NCBI GenBank assembly: GCA_050485425.1
Contig: JBJHBJ010000020.1
Location: 1 to 64,000 of the forward strand
DNA: 64,000 nt
From: LSCE01 sp050485425
GTDB taxonomy: Bacteria > Pseudomonadota > Gammaproteobacteria > Nitrococcales > Aquisalimonadaceae
Direction of reading: 5' to 3'
Part shown: in pieces, positions 9,301 through 16,715 of the stretch
Layout of the letters: each line of letters starts with the position of its first letter
Position numbering within the stretch: the first letter of the stretch is position 1
Made by a program: the position numbers and the translations under genes
The notes under the pieces: generated by a model
Database searches by the model: none
Told to the model about the DNA's origin: nothing
Seen by the model: only the letters and a program-made list of their open reading frames with translations

Positions 9301-10128
9301 CGCGCCCTTGTAGCGCACCTCGGTCATGAAGTGCGCATCCGGGGTACGCGTCTGCGGCACGTTGGAACCCCACATCATGATGAAGCCGGAGTTGTACCAA
9401 TCGGCCGACTCGGGCACGTCGGTCTGCTCGCCCCAGGTCTGCGGCGAACTCGGCGGAAGGTCACAGTACCAGTCGTAGAAGCTCATGCAGACGCCGCCCA
9501 GCAGGGACAGATAGCGGGAACCCGCGGCATAGCTGACCATGGACATGGCGGGGATCGGCGAAAAACCAATGACGCGGTCCGGACCGTACTGTTTGGCGGT
9601 GTAGACGTTGGCCGCGGCGATCAACTGGTTCACCTCCTCCCAGGTGGCGCGTACAAGCCCACCCTTGCCGCGGCGGGATTTGTAGCTGCGCCCCTTCTCC
9701 GGATCCTCGACAATCGATTCCCAGGCATCCACCGGGTCGGCGTGGACCTTGCGCGCTTCCCGCCAGAGCCGCAGCAAATGGCTGCGGATCATGGGGTGCT
9801 TCAACCGGTTCGCGCTGTAGATGTACCAGGAATAGCTTGCACCGCGGGCACAGCCGCGCGGCTCATGGTTCGGCAGGTCCGGGCGCGTGCGCGGATAGTC
9901 GGTCTGCTGGGTCTCCCAGGTCACCAGGCCGTTCTTCACATAGATCTTCCAGCTGCAGGAGCCGGTACAGTTCACGCCGTGGGTGGAGCGCACCACCTTG
10001 TCGTGCTGCCAGCGGTGGCGGTAGGCGTCTTCCCACCGTCGCGTGTCTTCGGTGGTCACACCGTGGTTATCCGAGAACGTGCTCTCCACGCGCTGGAAAA
10101 AGGTCAGTCGGTCCAGAAAGAAGCTCAT
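6373..10128 (-). CDS. narG: NarG, nitrate reductase catalytic (alpha) subunit
   Basis: Bis-MGD molybdoenzyme that reduces nitrate to nitrite on the cytoplasmic side, generating proton motive force with NarHI. It is 1251 aa. His50, Cys54, Cys58 and Cys93 (HGVNCTGSC...GCARG) are placed as the FS0 [4Fe-4S] ligands, one residue off E. coli numbering. Asp223 in YDWYCDLPP is the expected Mo ligand. The segment PQTWGEQTDVPESADWYNS is nearly invariant in NarG. There is no Tat leader, which fits a cytoplasm-facing Nar rather than periplasmic Nap or archaeal-type pNar. GAGGAC about 9 bases upstream supports the ATG at 10128. It lies 74 bp after narK2. Confidence 0.99.
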   Translation of the reverse strand: MSFFLDRLTFFQRVESTFSDNHGVTTEDTRRWEDAYRHRWQHDKVVRSTHGVNCTGSCSWKIYVKNGLVTWETQQTDYPRTRPDLPNHEPRGCARGASYSWYIYSANRLKHPMIRSHLLRLWREARKVHADPVDAWESIVEDPEKGRSYKSRRGKGGLVRATWEEVNQLIAAANVYTAKQYGPDRVIGFSPIPAMSMVSYAAGSRYLSLLGGVCMSFYDWYCDLPPSSPQTWGEQTDVPESADWYNSGFIMMWGSNVPQTRTPDAHFMTEVRYKGAKIVTVTPDYSEASKFGDIWLNPKQGTDAALAMAFGHVILKEFHVDRPSAYFTDYARKYTDMPCLVRLDKTDKGYQAGRFLRASDFDKNLGQDNNPEWKTLAYDETSDSIVVPNGSIGFRWGENGRWNLEEKEADGKETRLRLSLLDSRDEVAEVGFPYFGGLEHELGRFTPNPQDEVIYRKVPVRKVILANGEEALVASVFDLITAHYGVDRGLDCPNTPTGYDDNMPYTPAWQEQITGVKRDRVIAVAREFADNADKTQGKSMVILGAGLNHWYHMDMNYRGIINMLVFCGCVGQSGGGWAHYVGQEKLRPQTGWQPLAFALDWARPPRHMNSTSFFYAHTDQWRYEKLNVADMLSPLADPAEFQGSLIDFNVRAERMGWLPSAPQLGANPLQIARDAADAGKDPKDYVVEQLKSGRLAMACEDPDNPVNFPRNMFIWRSNLLGSSGKGHEYFLKHLLGTAHGVQGKDLGEEGAEKPQEVVWRDETTDGKLDLLVTLDFRMSTTCLYSDVVLPTATWYEKNDLNTSDMHPFIHPLCAAVNPCWESRSDWDIYKGLARTFSELVQGHLGKETDIVALPILHDSPAELAQPFDVQEWRKGECEPIPGKTMPNLVAVERDYPNVYARFTALGPLMEKVGNGGKGIAWNTEHEVKLLGDLNGRHLEDGANKGLAKIDTAIDAAEVIMSLAPETNGEVAVKAWAALSEQTGRDHTHLALPREDDKIRFRDVVSQPRKIISSPTWSGLESEHVSYNAGYTNVHELIPWRTLTGRQQLYQDHRWMRAFGEGFVSYKPPVNMRTTQSIQGVRGNGNEEIVLNWITPHQKWGIHSTYSENLLMLTLSRGGPCVWMSEIDAKKAGIVDNDWIECFNTNGALVARAVVSQRVPEGMVMMYHAQEKLVNTPGSEISGERGGIHNSVTRAVLKPTHMIGGYAQLSYGFNYYGTVGSNRDEFIVLRKMDRVEWLEGDDESIYQAEEQA

Positions 10129-10202
10129 GATGCTGTCCTCGTTTGGTCAGTCATTTCTTGGCTCAGAGGCCTGTGCATGCATCCGCGCGCTGCGCTGCCG
10201 CC

Positions 10203-11618
10203 CTAACACGGCACTTCCGCATTGCGCCTGGAGTAGTACCACCAGGTGATCACCAGGCAGCTCGCGTAGAAGACGACGAACGTCCACAGCGCAGCGCTGA
10301 CGCTGCCGGTGGCTGCGATGGAGGTTCCGAATCCCCGGGGGATGAAGAAACCGCCGTACGCGCCGATGGCCGAGGTGAACCCGAGCACGGCCGCCCCTTC
10401 CTTGTTGCCGCGCGCCAGCGCCTCACGCTGGGATTCCGCATCCGGGCCGGCATCGCGCTGGGCCTCGGTGGTGAAGATCACCGGGATCATCCGGAACGTG
10501 GAGCCATTGCCGATGCCGGTGGTGGCGAACAGCACCATGAACATCACCAGGAAACCCCAGAAGTTGCCTGCACCCAGCTCGGAGGGCAGGAACCACATCA
10601 CGCCGAGCACGGCCAGCGCCATGACCACGAAGTTCCAGAAGGTCACCCGAGCGCCGCCGAGCTTGTCGGACAGCCAGCCGCCCAGCGGCCGGATCAATGC
10701 GCCCACCAGCGGCCCGAGGAATGCAAACTGGGTGCCGTCCACCTGCGGAAACTGGCTGTTGATCAGCATCGGGAATGCCGCGGAATAGCCGATGAACGAA
10801 CCGAAGGTCCCCAGATAGAGCCAGCACATCAGCCAGTTGTGCTTGCGCCGGAAGATCACCGCCTGTTCGCTGAACGAGGCCTTGGCGTTGGCGATGTCAT
10901 GCATGCCGAACCAGGCCGCCACGGTGGCCAGCAGGATGAACGGCGCCCAGACGAAACCGGCGTTCTGCAACCACAGGGAGGTGCCGGCGTCCGTGGTGGC
11001 CGGCGAACCGGACAGGGCGCCGAACACGCTGACGGTGATGACCAACGGCACGACGAACTGCATCAGGCTGACGCCGAGGTTGCCCAGGCCGGCGTTCAGG
11101 CCCAGCGCGGTGCCCTTCTCCTGTTTCGGGAAGAAGAACGAGATGTTCGCCATGCTGGAGGCGAAATTGCCGCCGCCGAAGCCGCAGAGCACGGCCAGGC
11201 CGATCATCACCCAGTACGGCGTCTCCGGGTTCTGCACCGCGAAACCGATGCCCAGGGCGGGAATCAGCAGCGAGGCGGTGCTCAGGGCGGTCCAGCGGCG
11301 CCCGCCGAAGATGGGCACCATGAAGGAGTAGAAAATGCGCAGCGTCGCGCCTGACAGCGCCGGCAGCGCCGCCAGCCAGAACAGCTGGTTGGTGCTGTAG
11401 TCGAAGCCGGCCTGCGGCAGCTTCACCGCGGTGACACTCCAGATCATCCACACCGCAAAGGCCAGCAGCAGGCAGGGAATGGAGATCCAGAGATTGCGGT
11501 TGGCGATGCGCTTGCCTTCCCGCTCCCAGTAACCCGCATCCTCGGGGTTCCAGTTGTGCAGCACGTAGCCCTCCCGGTACGGAGCGCTCTGGTTCTCGTG
11601 ATTCATCGTCTTTTCCAT
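10203..11618 (-). CDS. narK2: NarK2-type nitrate/nitrite antiporter (MFS)
   Basis: Twelve-helix major facilitator of the NarK/NNP family, moving nitrate in and, in the NarK2 subtype, nitrite out. The 471-aa protein starts with a soluble tail containing YVLHNWNPEDAGYWEREGKR, typical of NarK2 proteins. Nitrate-signature glycine stretches appear at CGFGGGNFASSMANISFFFP and at GFTSAIGAYGGFFIPRGFG, with conserved arginines in TLRIFYSF and LIRPLGGWLSD. I chose MEKTMNHE because GGAG lies about 8 bases before it; MNHE four codons in is possible. It sits between narK1 and narG. In Paracoccus-type bacteria the two transporters are fused; here they are separate genes. Confidence 0.95.
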   Translation of the reverse strand: MEKTMNHENQSAPYREGYVLHNWNPEDAGYWEREGKRIANRNLWISIPCLLLAFAVWMIWSVTAVKLPQAGFDYSTNQLFWLAALPALSGATLRIFYSFMVPIFGGRRWTALSTASLLIPALGIGFAVQNPETPYWVMIGLAVLCGFGGGNFASSMANISFFFPKQEKGTALGLNAGLGNLGVSLMQFVVPLVITVSVFGALSGSPATTDAGTSLWLQNAGFVWAPFILLATVAAWFGMHDIANAKASFSEQAVIFRRKHNWLMCWLYLGTFGSFIGYSAAFPMLINSQFPQVDGTQFAFLGPLVGALIRPLGGWLSDKLGGARVTFWNFVVMALAVLGVMWFLPSELGAGNFWGFLVMFMVLFATTGIGNGSTFRMIPVIFTTEAQRDAGPDAESQREALARGNKEGAAVLGFTSAIGAYGGFFIPRGFGTSIAATGSVSAALWTFVVFYASCLVITWWYYSRRNAEVPC

Positions 11619-11632
11619 GGTTGCGCTCCGGC

Positions 11633-12910
11633 TCAGAGAGTCTTGTCAGCCACCAGGGCGTCTTCCTCACCATGCCGGATACGGTCGAGCATCACGGCAC
11701 GGCGTTCGGTCCACCACATCCAGATCAGCGAGACGCCGGTGACCCCGAACAGCAGCATGAACACGGTGCTGGAGACGCCGGTGATGTCGACCAGGGCGCC
11801 GAACATGATCGGCAGCAGGAAACCGCCCAGGCCGCCGGCCAGACCGACGATGCCGGAAACCACGCCGATGTTGCGGTCGTAGTCGTCCGAGATGTACTTG
11901 AAGACCGAGGCCTTCCCCACACCCCAGGCAATGCCCACCACGAACAGCAGCGCGGTGAACAGCCAGACATTGACGCCGAACGAGAAGGCGATCATGTCGC
12001 CGTCGCGGGTCTGGATCGCGTACCGGGTGTACGGATAGGACATGACGAACAGGCAGGCGAAGCTCGACCACATGCACCACCAGGTCACGGTGTGCGCACC
12101 GAAGCGGTCGGACAGCCAGCCGCCGAAGGCGCGGACGACGCCTGACGGCAGCACGAAGATGGTGGCGATCAATGCGGCCAGTTGCAGGCCGACGCCGTAT
12201 TCATAGATGTAGTAGCGGGTCAGGTACAGCGACAGCGCCACATAGCCACCGAACACCACCGAGTAGTACTGGCAGTACTTCCACACCTTGGGATCCCGCA
12301 ACACGGCGAGCTGCTCGCGGAAGGTGGCCTGCCCCACCCTGGCCCGTTCCGGCTCCGGATAGCTGAAGATCCAGAACAGCAGGACGGTGATCAGCATGGC
12401 CACGGCATACACGCTGGGCACCGCCGTCCAGCCCCAGACCACGACCAGCGTCGGCGCCACATACTTGGTCAGCGCGGCACCGGCATTACCGGCCCCGAAG
12501 ATGCCCATGGCAAAGCCCTGCCGCTCCCTCGGGAAGAACCGCGCGGTATAGGCGATACCAACCGAGAAGGTGCCGCCGGCCAGACCGATGAATGCACCCA
12601 GCACCAGCAGTTGCCAGTACGTGGTCGCGAACTGCACCAGGTAGATGGGGATGACCGTGGCCAGCATGGTCACGGCGAACACCGGCCGCCCGCCGATACG
12701 GTCTGCCCACATGCCCAGTGGCAGACGCGCGAGGGAACCGGTCAGTATGGGAATGGCGGTCAGGATGCCGAACTGCGTTTCGTTCAGTCCCAGCTCGGCG
12801 GCGATGGGGTTACCAATCACGCCGAACATCACCCACACTGCAAAGCAGATGGTGAACGCACCTGTGCTTGCGGTAAGGACGGAGAGCTGCCTTGTTCTAT
12901 CCGATGTCAT
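11633..12910 (-). CDS. narK1: NarK1-type nitrate/proton symporter (MFS)
   Basis: First gene of the nar operon, a 12-helix NNP-family transporter expected to bring nitrate in with protons. Landmarks are CFAVWVMFGVIG in helix 1, RLPLGMWADRIGGRP between helices 2 and 3, the signature GLAGGTFSVGIAYTARFFPR and its second-half counterpart GLAGGLGGFLLPI. The ATG at 12910 (MTSDRTRQ) has AGGAG 8 bases upstream; reading further upstream crosses the promoter elements, so a longer protein is excluded. The 425-aa size is typical for NarK1. The gap to narK2 is 14 bases. Confidence 0.95.
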   Translation of the reverse strand: MTSDRTRQLSVLTASTGAFTICFAVWVMFGVIGNPIAAELGLNETQFGILTAIPILTGSLARLPLGMWADRIGGRPVFAVTMLATVIPIYLVQFATTYWQLLVLGAFIGLAGGTFSVGIAYTARFFPRERQGFAMGIFGAGNAGAALTKYVAPTLVVVWGWTAVPSVYAVAMLITVLLFWIFSYPEPERARVGQATFREQLAVLRDPKVWKYCQYYSVVFGGYVALSLYLTRYYIYEYGVGLQLAALIATIFVLPSGVVRAFGGWLSDRFGAHTVTWWCMWSSFACLFVMSYPYTRYAIQTRDGDMIAFSFGVNVWLFTALLFVVGIAWGVGKASVFKYISDDYDRNIGVVSGIVGLAGGLGGFLLPIMFGALVDITGVSSTVFMLLFGVTGVSLIWMWWTERRAVMLDRIRHGEEDALVADKTL

Positions 12911-12940
12911 GGAATCCGCTCCTGGAAATTCATGACGCCG

Positions 12941-12946
12941 AAAGTA
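12941..12946 (-). promoter_or_regulatory. predicted -10 element of the nar operon
   Basis: On the minus strand TACTTT lies exactly 22 bases after the FNR-type box at 12969-12982. That is the spacing of an FNR class II promoter (box centred near -41.5). Transcription would start near 12934, about 24 bases before the narK1 ATG. Confidence 0.6.
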
Positions 12947-12968
12947 CGGCTGGTAACCCGGCGCTCTC

Positions 12969-12982
12969 TTGATCCTAGTCAA
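12969..12982. promoter_or_regulatory. FNR/Anr-type box shared by nar operon and narXL
   Basis: TTGATCCTAGTCAA matches the FNR consensus TTGAT-N4-ATCAA at 9 of 10 defined bases. It is the only such site in the narK1-narX gap. It is correctly spaced from -10-like hexamers on both strands, so one site could drive both directions under oxygen limitation. A DNR-type NO regulator would recognise a similar site. Confidence 0.75.
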
Positions 12983-13005
12983 GAAATAAATTGCATTTAA
13001 TCGCC

Positions 13006-13011
13006 TAGAAT
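13006..13011 (+). promoter_or_regulatory. predicted -10 element of narXL
   Basis: TAGAAT (5 of 6 matches to TATAAT) begins 24 bases after the end of the FNR-type box, one base longer than ideal class II spacing. A NarL-heptamer-like AGTGGTA (reverse of TACCACT) follows at 13029-13035, and CCATTG/CAATGG arms with a 4-base spacer lie at 13055-13070 in the leader. Confidence 0.45.
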
Positions 13012-13103
13012 CAGTGGCATATATCGAAAGTGGTAGTTACTGAAAAAAACTAAACCATTGTAATCAATGGGAAACCTGCTCATCGGCCATAGAGGTTTTT
13101 TCT

Positions 13104-14996
13104 GTGCCCAAGCGCAACCGATTCTTTGGAGGTAATCCCGAAAATCAGTCGGTTTTCAGTCGGCCGTTACTCCTCCGCTTCGGTCTTGCCCTGACCGCCG
13201 TTGCCGGCCTGGCACTGTTCACCATGGTGGCCTCGGTGATGATCGCCGACACCGCCAAGGACGACGCTGCTGCGATCAATCAGGCCGGCTCGCTGCGCAT
13301 GCAGTCCTATCGCATCCTGGCAATGCACCAGGCCGGCGCGGATGAATCGCGACTGATCGAGGCCCGCGAGCATTTCGAGCAGACCATGTCGGGAGACGCC
13401 ATCCGCCGGTCGCTCCCGCGCGCGCCGCATTCGCTCGTGGACCACTACAACGGCCTGCGGGAGCACTGGCGCGAGCGGATGCTTCCGCTGCTCGACATTC
13501 CAGCAACCGAGCAGGCCACGCTGGAAGCGGCGGTGGGGACCTTCGTTGCCGAACTGGAAGCCCTGGTCCGGGGGCTGCAGCGGGAAGCCGAGACCCGTAT
13601 CCAAATGCTACGGCTGATCCAGGGTATCGCGATCTTCATGACCCTGGCCCTGGTGTTCGGCACCATGTACCTGCTGCACACCGGCGTCGTGCTGCCGCTG
13701 CGGGAACTGATGGGTGCGGCCGACCGGGCGCGGGACGGCGATCTCGGCGCGCGCTCCTCGCATACCAGCAACGACGAGATCGGGCTGCTGGGCAACAGCT
13801 TCAACACCATGGCCGCGCACCTGCAGCAGTTGCACGGCAATCTCGAGCGCCAGGTCGAGAACAAGACCCAGGATCTGAAACGCAGCAACGACGCGCTGAA
13901 ACTGCTCTACGATGCCGCTCGCACATTGACACCGGAACACCTGGACGGCGATGCCCAGAAAAGGATCATGCAACGGCTGCAGCAGGTCATCGAGACAGGC
14001 CCCATCACGCTGTGCCTGACCCAGCCCGAACGCAACAATATGGCCTACCGCTCATACTGCAGCGGAGGAAGTGAAATGCCCGATTTCTGCGCGGCGCCCG
14101 TCTGTGAGCCCTGCCTGCGCAACGATGCGGGGCGCCTGGGAAGCGCAACCGAGTCGGGGGTCGCCGCCATACCGCTACGGGACGGCGGCAACCATTATGG
14201 CGTCCTGCTGATCCAGTATCCCCCCGGTGGCATGCCGGACCAGTGGAAATTCCGGCTGGCCGAGGCGGTGGCGGACCAGATCGCCTCGGCACACGGCCGC
14301 GCCCGGGAATTACGCCAGCAGCGCCGTCTTGCGTTGCTGGATGAACGCTCGGTGATCGCCCGCGAACTGCATGATTCACTGGCCCAGTCGCTGTCGTATC
14401 TCAAGATCCAGCTGAGCCGCCTGCAGGGACAACTGCGCGGCGAGGCCGGCGAACGCGCCTTGCCGATCATCACCGAATTGCGGGAAGGCCTGAACGAGGC
14501 CTACCGCAACCTCAGGGAACTGCTCACGACCTTCCGCCTGAAGATGAACGAGTCGGGGCTCGAGCATGCCCTGGAGGAAACCGTCAACGAATTCAGCCAG
14601 CGGGGCAGGCTGCCCATCCGCCTGGATGCACGTGTCAGCGGGCAGGCAATCGACCCGAATATCGAGATCAACATCCTGCAGATCGTCAGGGAAGCGCTGA
14701 CCAACGTCATCAATCATGCCGAGGCACGGCGCGCCGGCGTGACCCTGGAATCGGCAACCCCCGGCTACTGGATCCTCACCGTCGAGGACGACGGCATCGG
14801 CTTGCAACGCCGACACCACAAATCCCACCATTACGGCACCCAGATCATGCGCGAGCGTGCCGAAAGCCTGGGTGGGACGCTGGAATTCGACAGGCCCGGA
14901 GGCGGCGGCACCCGCGTTCGCGCCGTACTGCCACAACAACCACAACGTATCGAGCAGGAGCACCATGAATACGACACGGATACTGGTGGTCGATGA
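13104..14996 (+). CDS. narX: NarX, nitrate/nitrite sensor histidine kinase
   Basis: Membrane sensor that phosphorylates NarL when nitrate or nitrite is present. In order: TM1 (about 23-46), a periplasmic sensing domain whose P-box reads NQAGSLRMQSYR (59-70), TM2 (about 170-192), HAMP (about 190-245), a GAF-like region, then a HisKA_3/HATPase kinase. The phosphoacceptor is His423 in ARELHDSLAQS. Four cysteines at 319, 329, 334 and 337 form the Cys cluster known from NarX but absent from NarQ, supporting NarX. The start is GTG at 13104 behind AGAGG. The 3' end overlaps narL by 32 bases, so the pair is co-translated. It is transcribed away from the nar operon. Confidence 0.96.
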   Translation: MPKRNRFFGGNPENQSVFSRPLLLRFGLALTAVAGLALFTMVASVMIADTAKDDAAAINQAGSLRMQSYRILAMHQAGADESRLIEAREHFEQTMSGDAIRRSLPRAPHSLVDHYNGLREHWRERMLPLLDIPATEQATLEAAVGTFVAELEALVRGLQREAETRIQMLRLIQGIAIFMTLALVFGTMYLLHTGVVLPLRELMGAADRARDGDLGARSSHTSNDEIGLLGNSFNTMAAHLQQLHGNLERQVENKTQDLKRSNDALKLLYDAARTLTPEHLDGDAQKRIMQRLQQVIETGPITLCLTQPERNNMAYRSYCSGGSEMPDFCAAPVCEPCLRNDAGRLGSATESGVAAIPLRDGGNHYGVLLIQYPPGGMPDQWKFRLAEAVADQIASAHGRARELRQQRRLALLDERSVIARELHDSLAQSLSYLKIQLSRLQGQLRGEAGERALPIITELREGLNEAYRNLRELLTTFRLKMNESGLEHALEETVNEFSQRGRLPIRLDARVSGQAIDPNIEINILQIVREALTNVINHAEARRAGVTLESATPGYWILTVEDDGIGLQRRHHKSHHYGTQIMRERAESLGGTLEFDRPGGGGTRVRAVLPQQPQRIEQEHHEYDTDTGGR

Positions 14997-15606
14997 CCAT
15001 CCGCTGCTCCGCCGCGGCGTCCTCCAGTTGCTGGAACAGGAGGCCGGCCTGCTGCCGGTCGGCGAGGCAAGCAACGGCCCGGCTGCACTGGAGTGCGCAA
15101 GAGCACTGGAACCGGACCTGATCCTGCTGGACCTGAACATGCACGGCATGAGCGGCGTCGAGACACTGCAGGCCCTGCGCGCCAACGGGTCACACGCGCG
15201 CGTCATTGTACTGACCGTATCGGACAGCGACGATGACGTGGTGGCAGCGCTGCGCGCCGGTGCCGACGGTTATCTGCTGAAGGACATGGAGCCGGAGGAA
15301 CTGGTGCGGCAGCTGAGACGGGCCGCCGACGGCGAGCTGGTGGTCTCCGAGGAACTGACACCGGTGCTGGCGCGGGCCCTGAGCCGTCCCCCCGATCGCC
15401 GGCAGGAGGCAACGGAAGAACTCACGTCCCGCGAGAAGGAGATACTGCGACTGATCGCCCGCGGTCTGAGCAACAAGATGATCGCCAATCAACTGGATAT
15501 CACCGAAGGCACCACGAAGGTGCATGTGAAGAACCTGCTGAAGAAACTGGGCCTGCGCTCACGGGTCGAAGCGGCGGTCTGGGCGGTCAATCGGGAGCGG
15601 CGCTAA
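14965..15606 (+). CDS. narL: NarL-family nitrate response regulator
   Basis: Two-component regulator phosphorylated by NarX and expected to control the nar promoter. The 213-aa protein has a receiver domain with acidic pair Asp10/11, phosphoacceptor Asp56 (LILLDLNMHG), Thr84 and Lys106, then a LuxR-type helix-turn-helix from about residue 149 (LTSREKEILRLIARGLSNK). The ATG at 14965 follows GCAGGAG; the frame is open upstream inside narX, but only this start gives a normal receiver N-terminus. Confidence 0.95.
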   Translation: MNTTRILVVDDHPLLRRGVLQLLEQEAGLLPVGEASNGPAALECARALEPDLILLDLNMHGMSGVETLQALRANGSHARVIVLTVSDSDDDVVAALRAGADGYLLKDMEPEELVRQLRRAADGELVVSEELTPVLARALSRPPDRRQEATEELTSREKEILRLIARGLSNKMIANQLDITEGTTKVHVKNLLKKLGLRSRVEAAVWAVNRERR

Positions 15607-15703
15607 GAAAGCGCCGGTCCAGTCCCCACGCTACCTCCATGTCGGTATTGGCCGTGGAGCGGTCGCAAGGCAGAATGCCAGCGAACCCTGAGGCGAGCGC
15701 GCA

Positions 15704-16087
15704 ATGGCGGAACATTACCTGCTGATCAAACAGCTGCACATGAGCAGCGCCCTGCTCAGTATCAGCCTGTTCATACTGAGGCTGATCTGGATGCTGGGCT
15801 GGCCCGCGATGCTGCAATGGAAGCCGGCCCGGATCGTGCCTCACGTGGTGGACACGGTGTTACTGCTCACCGCGGTGGTGCTGGCCTGGGTGGCACAGCA
15901 GTATCCCTTCGTGCACGGCTGGCTGACGGCCAAGGTCGTGGCGCTGATCGTCTACATCGTCCTCGGCACCATCGCGCTGAAGCGCGGGCCGAACAAGCCG
16001 GTGCGCCTGCTGGCCGGCCTCGCCGCCGTGTTGACCTTCGGCTACATTCTGGCAGTCGCCTTCAGCAAGCAGGTTCTGCCGTTCTGA
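15704..16087 (+). CDS. SirB2-family membrane protein
   Basis: A 127-aa protein with four hydrophobic helices matching the SirB2 family (regulator-of-invasion-like name; molecular function unknown). The family pattern is visible in LLIKQLHMSSALLSISLFIL, RIVPHVVDTVLLLTAVVLAW, GWLTAKVVALIVYIVLGTIA and KRGPNKPVRL. It follows narL by 98 bp and precedes mobB by 10 bp. SirB2 genes are often near nar/mob genes in gammaproteobacteria, but I know of no demonstrated role. Confidence 0.88.
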   Translation: MAEHYLLIKQLHMSSALLSISLFILRLIWMLGWPAMLQWKPARIVPHVVDTVLLLTAVVLAWVAQQYPFVHGWLTAKVVALIVYIVLGTIALKRGPNKPVRLLAGLAAVLTFGYILAVAFSKQVLPF

Positions 16088-16097
16088 GGAATCCCGG

Positions 16098-16694
16098 ATG
16101 ACGCGCCCGCTGACCGACCGAGAGCTGCCCCGCCCGTACCAGCACCTGTGGCCGGAAACTGCACGCTGCCCGGTACTGGGCTTCGCGGGCTGGAGCGGTA
16201 CCGGCAAGACCACCCTGCTGAGCCGTGTGATACCGCTGTTGCGCGACGAGGGACTGCGTCTCGGCCTGATCAAGCACGCGCATCACGAGGTCGAGGTGGA
16301 TCAGCCGGGCAAGGACAGCTACCGCCTGCGTAAGGCCGGCGCAGAACAGGTACTGCTCAGCACCAGCCGGCGCTGGGCGCTGATGACCGAGCGACGGGAC
16401 CCGAATGAACCCCTGCTGGCCGAGGAACTCGCCCGGCTCGACCAGCAGGTGCTGGACCTGGTATTGGTGGAAGGCTTTCGCGACCAGCGCTTCCCCAAGA
16501 TCGAACTGCTCCGGAGCAGCGGCCGTGAAGACAGGCAACCCCTGTATCGGGGGGATGACGCCATCATCGCGCTGGCCGTGGACCAGACACGGCCTGCACC
16601 GCGCACGGAACTCCCGGTACTGGACATCAACGATCCGGCCGCCATCGCGCAATTCGTCATGAACCACGTGCTGAAACCCATCGGCACGCCCTGA
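16098..16694 (+). CDS. mobB: MobB, molybdopterin-guanine dinucleotide biosynthesis adapter
   Basis: P-loop GTPase-like protein that assists MobA in forming the bis-MGD cofactor used by NarG. The Walker A reads GWSGTGKTTL near residue 33, followed by LGLIKHAHHEVEVDQPGKDS and DSYRLRKAGA, both characteristic of MobB, and VDLVLVEGFRD-like DLVLVEGFRDQRFPKIE. The length, 198 aa, is slightly long for the family. Its position after narXL-sirB2 keeps cofactor functions beside the nitrate reductase. Confidence 0.95.
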   Translation: MTRPLTDRELPRPYQHLWPETARCPVLGFAGWSGTGKTTLLSRVIPLLRDEGLRLGLIKHAHHEVEVDQPGKDSYRLRKAGAEQVLLSTSRRWALMTERRDPNEPLLAEELARLDQQVLDLVLVEGFRDQRFPKIELLRSSGREDRQPLYRGDDAIIALAVDQTRPAPRTELPVLDINDPAAIAQFVMNHVLKPIGTP

Positions 16695-16715
16695 GCGCGC
16701 GCTGAAGCACGCACC

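Noticed and set aside
7699..10206. 835-codon open frame antisense to narG
   Set aside because: Antisense to a confidently identified enzyme; no domain, no ribosome site.
13055..13070. CCATTG-TAAT-CAATGG as a second FNR box
   Set aside because: Half sites are too close (TTG-N4-CAA) for the FNR 14-base pattern; kept only as a dyad of unknown meaning.
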